Positions 55,820 to 64,000 of a stretch of 64,000 bases of DNA are shown one piece after another. Under the pieces are notes generated by a model. It was not told the DNA's origin. It ran no database searches and saw only the letters and a program-made list of their open reading frames with translations. The position numbers and the translations under genes are program-made. This DNA is from Hanleya hanleyi. Its lineage: Eukaryota; Mollusca; Polyplacophora; Lepidopleurida; Hanleyidae. The first letter of the stretch is position 1; each line of letters opens with the position of its first letter. The stretch spans positions 1 through 64,000 of the forward strand of contig JAVTVY010020426.1 of the NCBI GenBank assembly GCA_036873755.1, read 5' to 3'.

Positions 55820-58185
55820 ATACCCCTCGGCTGTCAGTCATTGTCTACACCCAGCAAGCATGCATTACATATGTATGTATATATCATCAGTGTATTTTTA
55901 GAACTAAATTAACAAAAATGTTATCTCATATGGTTGAGTGTAGTTCTCTCATATGGGAAATACACAGGAAGTTGAGCAAGGTCAGCTTTAGCCAAGGCCT
56001 TGATTGATTGGAAAATTTTGCGCTGAGGTTCTGGTAACTTTACTTCTAATGTCTGCACTTTGCTTCCTAAAGCCCCGTTCACATGCACACTTTTACTCAC
56101 GTATGCAAATTTGCACCCTATGTAAAAAAATGCACATGTGTATTTCTTGTCATGTGAACGAAAATACACATGTACATGTATGTATATTTGCACTTTGAGT
56201 TTATTTGCATCTGGTCAATAGCAGGTGCAAAAGTATATTTGCACATGTGTAAATATACACATGTGTATTTTTACACAGGTGAGTAAATTGTGTGCATGTG
56301 AACGGGGCTTAATCTTTGGCATTGCTGTTTTATTTTTCGTTTATCTTAGCTGAAATTTGAAATTTACAATCACTAATACAATCAGGTTAGATTTAAAGAA
56401 AAAAGTAAAATAAACTTTGCTGAGTGGTCTGAGTTTTTAAATACTGATAGAGCTATTTGCTCAATTCAGTAAAAGTTTGAGGCAACTTCAATTGAGAGTT
56501 TTTTTTAATTTCTGATATTGACATGGGAAATGAGAAATAGGAGTAAACTGAATTTTGGAGTGCTTCTGACTTTTACGGTGCTGTGGCCTTGGAAATTAAA
56601 ACAGTGGTCTCAAAATCTGACAGTGGATAGCTATTTGAGAATATGTTGAAGATTTGAAGTGACGAGATTGAATGAATGGTTTTGGAGTTAATGTATTAAT
56701 GTGAATCTGTGAAACACCGACACACTTCGTGGCAGTGATTCTGGGAATCAAAAAGGAGAAAGATTTGAAATGACAAGAAATATTTAGACACAAAGTGTCA
56801 ATATTCGAAAGGGGAAAACACTGGAGGAAAACTTCAAGTATGTGCTCATATTTTCACACTATGATCAAAGTTACTTCATCTAAATAAATTCTACCCGAAG
56901 AAAATAAATTAAGACCCTTTAAACATGTCACTGTTGAGTCAATGCTAGATGTGGGCTCTGTTTCCATACACTTGATTTCTCCCAAAAGAAAAACAGTTCC
57001 CACCAGGAAAGCCTTTTTTTCAGCTAATTTTATAAAATACTTAGATCCAATAATTTTAATGAAATTTCTTTGATTATATCTTAATTGCAACCATGTTTGT
57101 TCCTCAAACCTGTGATATGTACATGTATAACACATTTTCATTTGAGAGTCCAGACATTCCACCATACATGGAAACAAATTGTACTCAACATGGAATAACT
57201 GTATTCACACTACCAGATAGTTCACTAGCTTTTAGTTTGAGACCCAATTCTACAGTATCAGTACTATGTTACTATCAGTAGTACAAAACTTAAACAATTA
57301 AAACCAGTAAAGAAATTGGTCTGTTGAATAACAAAAAATATGGTACAGGGATTTGAATAAACTATTAAACAGCATTGAAAGTAAAGTAACTTACATGATA
57401 CCCACAAAATGTCCCAGCACAAACTGATTTAAATTCATTGGATAGCATGCAGAATGGCTGACTATTAATAGGTTGATGCAGGACATTTCACCACAACTTG
57501 ACCTGCATTTGGAGCCTGATGTGGTCTGTGATGAAATGTTAAAATGTGAAATAGGATAGGAGTTCAGGCTAGTTTTACATGTATCTACATGTAGATGACA
57601 ATTTATACTGAATTGTGTGTATTGAAGCTGGCAAGTTGGTAATAGCAGTGTAGATAAACACACTACCAAATGATTGAAAATTAGAATTTCCTATTCCATA
57701 TAACCCAATTACTAAGCACTTGTCAATCATAACTTGTACAATGTACATGGAGAGTTCTTTTAAACATTGCAGAAACAAATCAATACTCACGCAATCCAAG
57801 TTTACTAACTTCATAAGGTCTGTGACAAAAATAATGTGCAAGTGGCAGATTCAACTTTTAGGCAACTGGTCAACTACCAGATACATGTACATCATTGAAC
57901 TTACATTACAAGGGCTGGCTATAATACTGTAAGAGATATGGTGATAGCAGCATCAAATCTACATTCAAACTGGAATTTGACCTTGAAAAAAGAGGTCACG
58001 GTCGGTCATTTTCAATAGGCTTCTGACCCTTCACCAGATGCATACATGGTATAAATTTACAATGCCTGGCTATAATTCTTCTCGAGATATCGTGTTCACA
58101 AGAAAGATGGACAGACAGACAGACGACGCCGACGCCGACGACGACAATACCCTTCGGGCAAAATTTGCCTGAGGGGTAACAAGGC
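55820..58185 (+). mobile_element. Helentron-like element B, copy 2
   Basis: The left 220 bp (CCCCTCGGCTGTCAGTCATT, GTCTACACCCAGCAAGCATG, TAGCCAAGGCCTTGATTGAT) matches copy 1 at 14893-15060. The right 230 bp (AGGTCACGGTCGGTCATTTT, TTCTGACCCTTCACCAGATG, GACAGACAGACAGACGACG, CCTGAGGGGTAAC) matches copy 1 at 19090-19287. The middle 1.6 kb differs from copy 1 and holds a MITE at 56071-56309. It lies in SPEF1 intron 1. Confidence 0.6.
56071..56309. mobile_element. PIF/Harbinger-like MITE, ~30-bp TIR, TAA duplication
   Basis: AGCCCCGTTCACATGCACAC (left) and GTGTGCATGTGAACGGGGCT (right) are exact inverted copies, and GTGAGTAAA/TTTACTCAC extends the match loosely. TAA flanks both sides (56068-56070, 56310-56312). 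The interior is rich in ACACATGT and TATTTGCAC. Confidence 0.8.
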
Positions 58186-58589
58186 TATACCAGAGCTATG
58201 AGCACTGCATATATCTGACAAACAATATTCAGATGAAATGAATTAGCGGTCATTGCGTAACGCCGCAAAGGTGGGAACAGTGAGGCTCTGTTGGAGTGTT
58301 ATCTGACATGTCTGATGGAATATTTGTAGCGGCGACAATAATGGAGTGGATAATGGAGATTGACAAAAGTGTAGTCTATTTCTATCCCCCCCCCGCTTTG
58401 TGACCCTCCTTAATTCATATGCATAGCTGCAAACCGGATTGGGCTACATGTATGATTGGTGGACTGGTCTGTTTTGATATAACTGGATGATCACCTGACC
58501 TTACATCAAAGAGTAATTGTTCTTTTGCGGCACGGTCTTCACTGACCTGATTCGCTTCCTGTGTGGTCGGTAAAATGTCGGACCGTGAA
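58186..58589. other. No gene seen upstream of the candidate 58590 exon
   Basis: Short non-repeat stretch with a C8 run near 58387. A GC-richer segment begins near 58520, just before the candidate exon. Confidence 0.4.
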
Positions 58590-58654
58590 AATGGAAGGCA
58601 ACGATACAGCTCTAGGTGTTGACGGCGGGTTGTTGCGCGGCGGGCCGATTTGTC
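58590..58654 (+). CDS. Candidate first coding exon of an unrecognised gene
   Basis: GTGAAAATGG (good start context) opens MEGNDTALGVDGGLLRGGPI, followed by C and a split codon, ending TTTGTCG / gtgagtatt, a strong donor. The CG-rich setting resembles a promoter-proximal exon. A phase-matching exon exists at 60679-60898 (ttatcag / AGTTTTCGAG, then VFESVLRRMKAEQNPVKHRI ... SVWGRLR, stop), giving 94 residues. That model would place the SPEF1 first exon, antisense, inside its intron, which lowers confidence. No domain recognised. Confidence 0.3.
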
Positions 58655-58940
58655 GGTGAGTATTTATTACTTGAATGAGTGTTTGGAAGAAATGTTGCAA
58701 TTGGAATTTTTTACGAGTACCGAAATGTTGCAATTTTGCCGAGTAGACATGTATTTACGGTACGCGAATCCCGCGAAGATTGTTGTGATCGCCCACGCTG
58801 TGCATGGGAAAGTGGGCAACAAAGGCCGTTTTGAAAATGTCATTTTTTTCTCACGTTACCATCATCTTGATGACAAATAGACACGGTAGTCGCTCGCGGA
58901 CAGTGTAGGGAATATTCGGGGAGGTTAAACGGTTGAATTT

Positions 58941-59630
58941 GTGCAGATTTTGGAAAACTTCATTCATGACATTCATGACCATAACTTGGGTCTGGGTGTG
59001 CACCACATATTGCAGAGTCTAAACCTCTCCTCATATAATGACTATTTGCGGCCTAACAACAATACAGTGACTCAAAACCTAACAGACAAATTAACAGATC
59101 AGTTTAATAGGTACACTGAAAGTACTTTACCTAATAACTTAAACAAACTTAGAACATATGGCACCATCAAGGCAAAGCCAGCGTTTTCACTTTATCTCAG
59201 TACAGTGAATAATCTAAAATTCAGGAAGTCACAGCTCCGCCTTAGTACACCTTCTTTAGAAATTGAAAGGGGTCGTTATACAAAAATTAAAACACCTGTT
59301 TCAGAGAGAATCTGTAAACATTGTGCCTTGGATGTTGTGGAGGACGAAGAGCACTTGGATGTTGTGGAGGGCGAAGAGCACTTCCTTCTGGATCCGAATG
59401 TACCCAGTATAATTCCTTAAGGAGACAGATGTTTCAGAATATTGTTCAAGTTAAACCTACTGTTATTGATTACACATTGGATGAGCTTCTCAATCTCATG
59501 CTCGATACTCCTAATGATGTTGCTACAATAGTGGCACGCTTCATATACAACGCGTTCCAACTTGAAAAAAAATATCACACAAGGACAATTAAATTTTGCA
59601 TTTAATGCAAAATTTAATTGTCCTTGTGTG
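58941..59630 (+). pseudogene. LINE (non-LTR retrotransposon) ORF2 C-terminal fragment
   Basis: The frame 58941-59420 ends with QLRLSTPSLEIERGRYTKIK, SERICKHCALDVVEDEEH, and continues in the next frame with CTQYNSLRRQMFQNIVQVKP and DVATIVARFIYNAFQLEKKY. LRxSxxxLEIERGRY, RICxxC, VEDExHFL and NxxR are the conserved C-terminal cysteine region of many invertebrate LINE ORF2 proteins. RT and endonuclease are missing (5' truncation). A 27-bp tandem duplication (59328-59381) interrupts the VEDEEHFL block and a frameshift follows at the site. Confidence 0.65.
59576..59630. repeat. Perfect 55-bp palindrome (27-bp arms, 1-nt centre)
   Basis: The arm CACACAAGGACAATTAAATT, TTGCATT is followed by one T and then its exact reverse complement. 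It spans the stop codon of the LINE fragment. Confidence 0.95.
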
Positions 59631-60029
59631 AAATTCTCTCTCAAATGTATTTTCCCAACTTATTATTGTTCTGTGACGCTGCGAAGGCACTCAACATTGT
59701 GCTATATTTACAGGTTACATGTATAGGCCCTAGCCATGTTGGACTGGATTTCATATTGATCTATATCAGGTTCTTCACAGTCAAAAGCTACTGTTATCAC
59801 TACTCTCTCGATTTTTGCCTGATCATGTTCATATCTTACAAGTTGTTTGGGTGTTATTGTATCCAGTCCTTAATCGGACATGTAAATTGTTTTTATGATA
59901 CGTTGACAATTGAATTGAATCGACTCCGAACTATAGTCAACTCCATCCACGGCTTACTATAGCTCGGATTCTTTACTACTCCCTTTACATGCTATATGCA
60001 AATAAACTAGTGACTTAAATTAGGCCTAC
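59631..60029. other. Start of SPEF1 intron 1 / LINE 3' flank
   Basis: AT-rich; may contain the LINE 3' untranslated part. No other feature. Confidence 0.4.
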
Positions 60030-60135
60030 CTCCATCAGAGAAATCTCTGGTAATGTTTCGTTTCGGACGAGATAACGGAATCTGGTCGATCCATGCATAC
60101 AGATCTTCCAGTTCAGAGTCGTCCAGTTCATTCAT
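60030..60135 (-). CDS. SPEF1: SPEF1-like gene, exon 1 with start codon
   Basis: The ATG at 60135-60133 opens MNELDDSELEDLYAWIDQIP, LSRPKRNITRDFSDG, then one base before the donor GATGGAG / gtaggcc. LYxWIDxIPLSRPKRNxxRDFSDGV is the signature N-terminus of SPEF1/CLAMP. The start is the first in-frame ATG; a TGA lies about 29 codons upstream in the same frame. The leftover G joins TA of exon 2 to make the Val codon, as expected. Exon 1 to exon 4 spans about 28 kb, mostly mobile elements. Expression would be expected in ciliated and flagellated cells, but no regulatory motif was confirmed. Confidence 0.9.
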
Positions 60136-60678
60136 CCCTGATTGCAAATCGATGGACTCCAGCTTGATAATGAGATCGTGTGATCGTGTATTATGTCTGA
60201 CTGCTACTGTGACTTCGATTCAGAGCCTGTCTCGGTCAAGATTTGCGTCCTGCGCTGTCGTGTCCTGTTGTTGGGTTTCGTTTGTTGTTGTTGTCTTAGC
60301 AAAATCTCCCGTGATGCATTTCCTGAACCGTTTGCTGTGTTCAATGCATCAAGCTTCCAACCTGTAACCATTTCGGTCATCTATACGCGGTAAGACTGAC
60401 CCTGGGACCGTGTGTATCCATTTCAGACTACTTTCGGCAATTGCAAGAGGGAATTTCCAGAAATCAATACCACGTGACTTCGTCAGTCAATCCGCTAAAG
60501 TCTACCAATGTAACCCCAACGTAACCCGCCATTTTCGAGTCATGTGATGATCTACTTGTTCAAAATTACAGATCTACCACACCTCTTGGATGATACGAAA
60601 GTTATTCATACATATATATTTTGTAAGCCCAGGCAATATCTGTTTCCGCGGTATGTATGAAAACCTGTAATTTATCAG
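60136..60678. other. SPEF1 5' region
   Basis: Upstream of the start codon on the minus strand. A 58-codon upstream frame (ending TAG near 60200) precedes the SPEF1 ATG. No TATA box or certain X-box (RFX site) was found, although GGTTAC-type half-sites occur near 60390 and 60510. Confidence 0.35.
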
Positions 60679-60898
60679 AGTTTTCGAGTCTGTTCTCCGC
60701 CGGATGAAGGCCGAACAGAATCCGGTAAAACACCGGATATCGCTCCGCGATAATGGAGACACACGATTCGCAAGCCATCTTATGGATGGCGAAGTGTACG
60801 CAAATGATCAAGCTTCGTCTGGAGCTGTCCTTCACCAGACGCTTCTGTCCTTCCCCAGACGGAGACTTCCGTTGTCCGTGTGGGGACGGCTGCGTTAA
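60679..60898 (+). CDS. Candidate second exon of the 58590 gene model (very tentative)
   Basis: Acceptor ctgtaatttatcag / AGTTTTCGAG. The frame reads VFESVLRRMKAEQNPVKHRI, SLRDNGDTRFASHLMDGEVY and LLSFPRRRLPLSVWGRLR, then TAA. Phase fits the 58590-58654 exon exactly. However, another plus frame (60753-61080, with EVHFLLYCPRHNKHRDYI, LINE-like) and a minus frame (60901-60602) are also open here, so coding strand and frame are uncertain. Confidence 0.2.
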
Positions 60899-61092
60899 CA
60901 TTTGTACTAGCTCATGTTATGAAGTACACTTCTTGCTATACTGTCCTCGACATAACAAACACAGAGATTATATAAACCAAATTATCCACAGTAACCGACT
61001 CCCACCCCATCCGGAAATTATAAAAGTTAAATCTATACTAAATCCCCACAGAGACAATGCTTCAAAAATAAGACCAGGGGCGTCGACGCGGT

Positions 61093-61210
61093 GCGAACGA
61101 AAAAAAAAAAACAGAAGAAAAAAAAAAAAAAACAACAAAAAAACAAAAACAGAGAAAACAAAAACAAAAACAAAACAAGAGCAAAAGGGAAAAGAAAGGA
61201 ATAAAAAATG
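61093..61210. repeat. A-rich tract
   Basis: About 118 bp of A with scattered C and G (AAAAACAAAAACAGAGAAAA). It may be a retroposon tail on the plus strand: it follows a LINE-like frame (60753-61080). Confidence 0.8.
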
Positions 61211-61559
61211 TCCGTCTCCAGGCTCGTAAGCATGCTCCGTTCCAGTAGTGACGCGTCAGTTCGCTCAACAATGGGTTTACCACGACTTTCCGTTTTATGG
61301 TCATAAAGTGGATTATGAAAGAGCTGTAGCTCTGTTCATGAGACTCCACCCTCGACGGATATAGCAGAGGAACCCTCGACGGATAAAGCAGGCGAATTTA
61401 CTATTCAATTAATCATTAACACTAACTCGTGTGTTTTTTCCTTCTGCTCGATGCGTGTGGTATTGATAATGAAGCATCGGCAGCCTCGGTCTACCGTTGG
61501 CGAAGTGCAAAACGTTTTACCCGTGAAAATGGTGAAAATAGAATCATAAATGTGCATGC

Positions 61560-62045
61560 AGTATGATCAGTTTTATTCTCGGAAAAACGTTCAGAACGCA
61601 TCTCCGGCAATCTAGGACCCCGGAGCTTCCGGGGCCTAGGCGGCCCCTGGACCCCCGCCTGTTGGGCTGTGATAGTGGTCCCCCACTTTCAATTACGTTC
61701 CGACGCCACTGGATTAGCCTACAAGGTATATCGGCCCAAAGCATTATTATTGTCTTTTCAAGATGACAAGAGAATAAAATATAATACTGATATTTGACAA
61801 ATGACGTGTTAGTTTAATTGTTGGAAATCGCTCAGAATGCATCTCAGGCCATCTAAGGTCCCAGAGCTGTATAATATAACCCTAAATCTGCATACATAAT
61901 GTTCAGATTTAATTCCGGGAAAACGCTTAGAACGCATCTCCGGCGATCTAGGACCCCGGAGCTTCCGGGGCCTAGGCGGTCCCTGGACCCTCGCCTAGAG
62001 TGCTATGATAATCGACCCCCCTTTCAAAAATCCTAGCGACGCCCA
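61560..62045 (+). repeat. Dispersed GC-rich repeat family, two copies about 335 bp apart
   Basis: CATCTCCGGCAATCTAGGAC, CCCGGAGCTTCCGGGGCCTA, GGCGGCCCCTGGACC at 61600-61655 and again at 61935-61990, each followed by a C-rich end (GGTCCCCCACTTTCAATTAC / GACCCCCCTTTCAAAAATCC) and GCGACGCC or GACGCCA. A partial diverged copy lies at 61830-61865, and another at 27745-27830. Confidence 0.7.
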
Positions 62046-62300
62046 TGAAGACTGGTACACCAAATGTACCAGTCAAGGCTCAGCCTTAACCCTCCATCAA
62101 AAAAACGGCTGGACACTTCTTAATTAGAGTTTATACATCAACACACTGGCAACTTCTATGTTATGTCCTAGAATTACTACTAACCCACACTGTTGGTTCA
62201 AACCATACTAACTAATAATTACTACGTTGCTATAGTACCATAGTAATTATATTGTTTTGTTTGCCATACTTGTACCATTTTACGAGTCGTGCAATAAACA

Positions 62301-62325
62301 TATTGTATTGTATTGTATTGTATTG
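62301..62325. repeat. (TATTG)5 microsatellite
   Basis: Five perfect TATTG units after GTGCAATAAACA. Such pentamer tails with an AATAAA just before are common at LINE 3' ends, so 62046-62325 may be a LINE tail. Confidence 0.85.
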
Positions 62326-63349
62326 TTATACGGATACATACCAGGCCAGCACGCATCTCAATATCTATGGCTTCGCAAACATGTAATATATACCTGACTA
62401 TACGCTAAGAACTAACGTTCTCGCAAGCTATTCACATTCCGTACATATTCCATTATTTAGAATAGAAATACCAGGTAGCTCATGACTATACGTTGATATT
62501 ATAACATTCATATATTATCATGGTATGGTATTTCTTGTCTTTAAGAACCAAGGCTCTTGCAAACTGATTATAGTTATTAGATATTCCATGGAAACAAATG
62601 CAACACTGCAACATGCACCGGGTATACACCTGTACGCTATTAGAGTATAACATCCATATTACAAAAGGAGTCCATCTCTTAAGACGTAAGGCTCTTGAAA
62701 ACAGTTATCACGACGCGATGTTTCCCTTAAGCACGAAAGGCTCTCGCAAATTAATAATTACATTTATTTTACACTCCCTAAAAGAAAGATATACAACACT
62801 ACAAGCCATGAATATCCAATGTTGAAATTGACTGTTTTAATAGTTATCTGACCAGAATCTACGCTGATAAATAGCTTGTATCACTGACGTCCCTACTCTC
62901 CTGGTAGTCAGGCAGATATGTGAAATGATTGTGCACTGTTTGATAAAAGCATGAAATTTGGCAGGATGGTAGATAAACGCATATGATTCATTTTTGGAGG
63001 GGGAGTCCGGCTTGTAAATCCGTATGTTGGCCGCCATCTTGGATTTCAAAATGGCCGCCATCAAATACCACAAAGTCGCATTTCTGCACTTCTGAGACAC
63101 ATAGAAGGCCAATTTAAACGGTAATATCCACATTTGCATACTCAAGGAAGCAGATCAACACAGTTTTGTTGCATCAGAACTGATGGAACTCGAGATGGCG
63201 GCCGTTTTCTTTTCAAAATGGCTGCCGAGAATCGCTTATTTTCATTGTTATGTGACTTACGTTAACAGATGCACAAGCTTCTACTTCTGAGTGGCCTAAA
63301 ATGTTTTTCATGTCTTTGGACACTGTGTTGTAATTTGGACACTGCATGG
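62326..63349. other. No gene seen; GGCCGCCATCTTGG-type repeat at 63020-63240
   Basis: GGCCGCCATCTTGGATTTCA, AAATGGCCGCCATC and GAGATGGCGGCCGTTTTC form a small cluster of related words of both orientations, typical of a dispersed repeat. The rest is AT-rich without a feature. Confidence 0.4.
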
Positions 63350-63515
63350 TTACTTGTGGACAAGTGACACGTGTGGTTAAGTTTTCACATGAACAGCTGC
63401 AATAAAAGTGCGGTTGAGATACTACGGCTACATCCTAGAATCCTCCGTATTCTAAAGACTGAAAGTGAGGTACCAAGAGAAGTTATTCTGTAGACTGATA
63501 TGGTTGCTTTTCAAT
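63350..63515 (+). repeat. Diverged copy of the ~500-bp DIRS copy 2 repeat
   Basis: ACGTGTGGTTAAGTTTTCAC, ATGAACAGCTGCAATAAAAG, TGCGGTTGAGATACTAC and TTATTCTGTAGACTGA align in order with GTGTGGTCATATCATCCAAG ... ATGAACAGGTACAATAAAAG, CGTACCTGAGATACAAC and CTATTCTGTGAAGTCA of the 22681-24212 units. Confidence 0.6.
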
Positions 63516-64000
63516 CGCCAAACGTCAAAGGTGATGGTACGATAAGACGGGATTTTGGCCTATACGTGGTGCGGTTGAAATAGAAAAAATAAAATGTCCT
63601 GAAAATACTTGTGTTTTAATGTAACGGCAAGAGAAAATATAAGTACACAATATGTGAAAGTTTCAGTGCAATTGCGTTATGATTATAGTTATCACATGAA
63701 ACTGAAATCCACAGCTTGTGCTATTTCGTGAAAAAAGGGTCTAAATCGAGTCCTTCAGACACGCATTTAGACGCGAAGGCCCCCTTGGACCAAAACACCA
63801 TTTAACCTGGTCTTGTGTGGTAACATTATATCCCCACTGCTGGAAGATCTTTTTGGTCCAAGGAGTCCTTCATACTAAAAAATGAAAAGTTATGTAACGT
63901 GTACGAGCAGGACCAGTCGTGGTGTTTACGAGAAAACGAATCAATAACCGGGATTGCCCACTGGCATTCTGGCCGTCACCGTCGTTAACCCCTTCACTAG
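63516..64000. other. Window end; one imperfect hairpin
   Basis: GAAGGCCCCCTTGGACCAAAA (63775-63795) pairs with TTTTGGTCCAAGGAGTCCTTC (63851-63871) with two mismatches over 21 bp. Possibly the two ends of a small MITE. No gene seen. Confidence 0.5.

Noticed and set aside
61033..61349. Phe-rich minus-strand frames suggesting a membrane protein
   Set aside because: They translate the A-rich tract at 61093-61210.

Overview
The window reads as nuclear DNA of an invertebrate animal, most likely a bivalve mollusc. It is intron-rich and AT-rich. It is packed with elements that have a tandem-repeat core, a GACGG/GGACAGAC microsatellite and a terminal hairpin followed by TAAAA (the 'pearl' or Helentron-like type known from oysters and other bivalves). 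DIRS retrotransposons, a Penelope-like fragment and many TACATGTA palindromes are also present. There are no bacterial operons, rRNA or intact tRNA genes. The taxon is an inference.

Host genes. The best-supported gene is a minus-strand sperm flagellar protein 1 gene (SPEF1/CLAMP, a calponin-homology microtubule-binding protein of cilia). Its exons are at 60030-60135 (start codon), 47106-47217 and 41744-41952, with canonical splice sites and matching phases; a probable 37-nt fourth exon is at 32012-32048. The coiled-coil 3' exons were not found. A second gene is a compact, unrecognised four-exon plus-strand gene at 11402-11983 encoding about 113 residues with a continuous frame. A weaker plus-strand two-exon model (58590-58654 joined to 60679-60898) lies antisense to the SPEF1 5' end.

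Layout. 1-2398: right end of a CACTA/EnSpm-like element. About 2.5-7.5 kb: degenerate DIRS element. 7.6-8.6 kb: Helentron-like repeat. 9.1-11.3 kb: pearl-like element A1. 11.4-12.0 kb: compact gene. 12.0-14.4 kb: Helentron-like element C. 14.6-19.4 kb: three nested elements (A2 inside B1 inside a hAT-like TIR element). 20.0-24.2 kb: second DIRS relic with three tandem ~500-bp terminal-type repeats. 24.9-30.0 kb: GAGGTGTAC-repeat element containing Helentron-like element E, which contains three MITEs. 31.6-32.05 kb: duplicated SPEF1 exon 4 region. 32.9-40.2 kb: pearl-like array split by a third DIRS element at 33.5-39.5 kb. 40.2-40.8 kb: two tRNA-derived SINE units. 41.7-60.1 kb: SPEF1 exons 3 to 1, with introns holding a Penelope GIY-YIG fragment, a 1.8-kb TIR element, Helentron-like elements D and B2, palindromic MITEs, a YR/DUF3504-like fragment, minisatellites and a LINE 3' end. 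60-64 kb: dispersed repeats and diverged copies of the ~500-bp repeat.

Read as a system, this is one ciliary gene stretched over about 28 kb by repeated rounds of nested insertion. The most striking pattern is a shared end design in at least four unrelated-sequence Helentron-like families: a 5' hairpin, then an arm complementary to the 3' terminal hairpin. All calls rest on reading the sequence; no database search was run.
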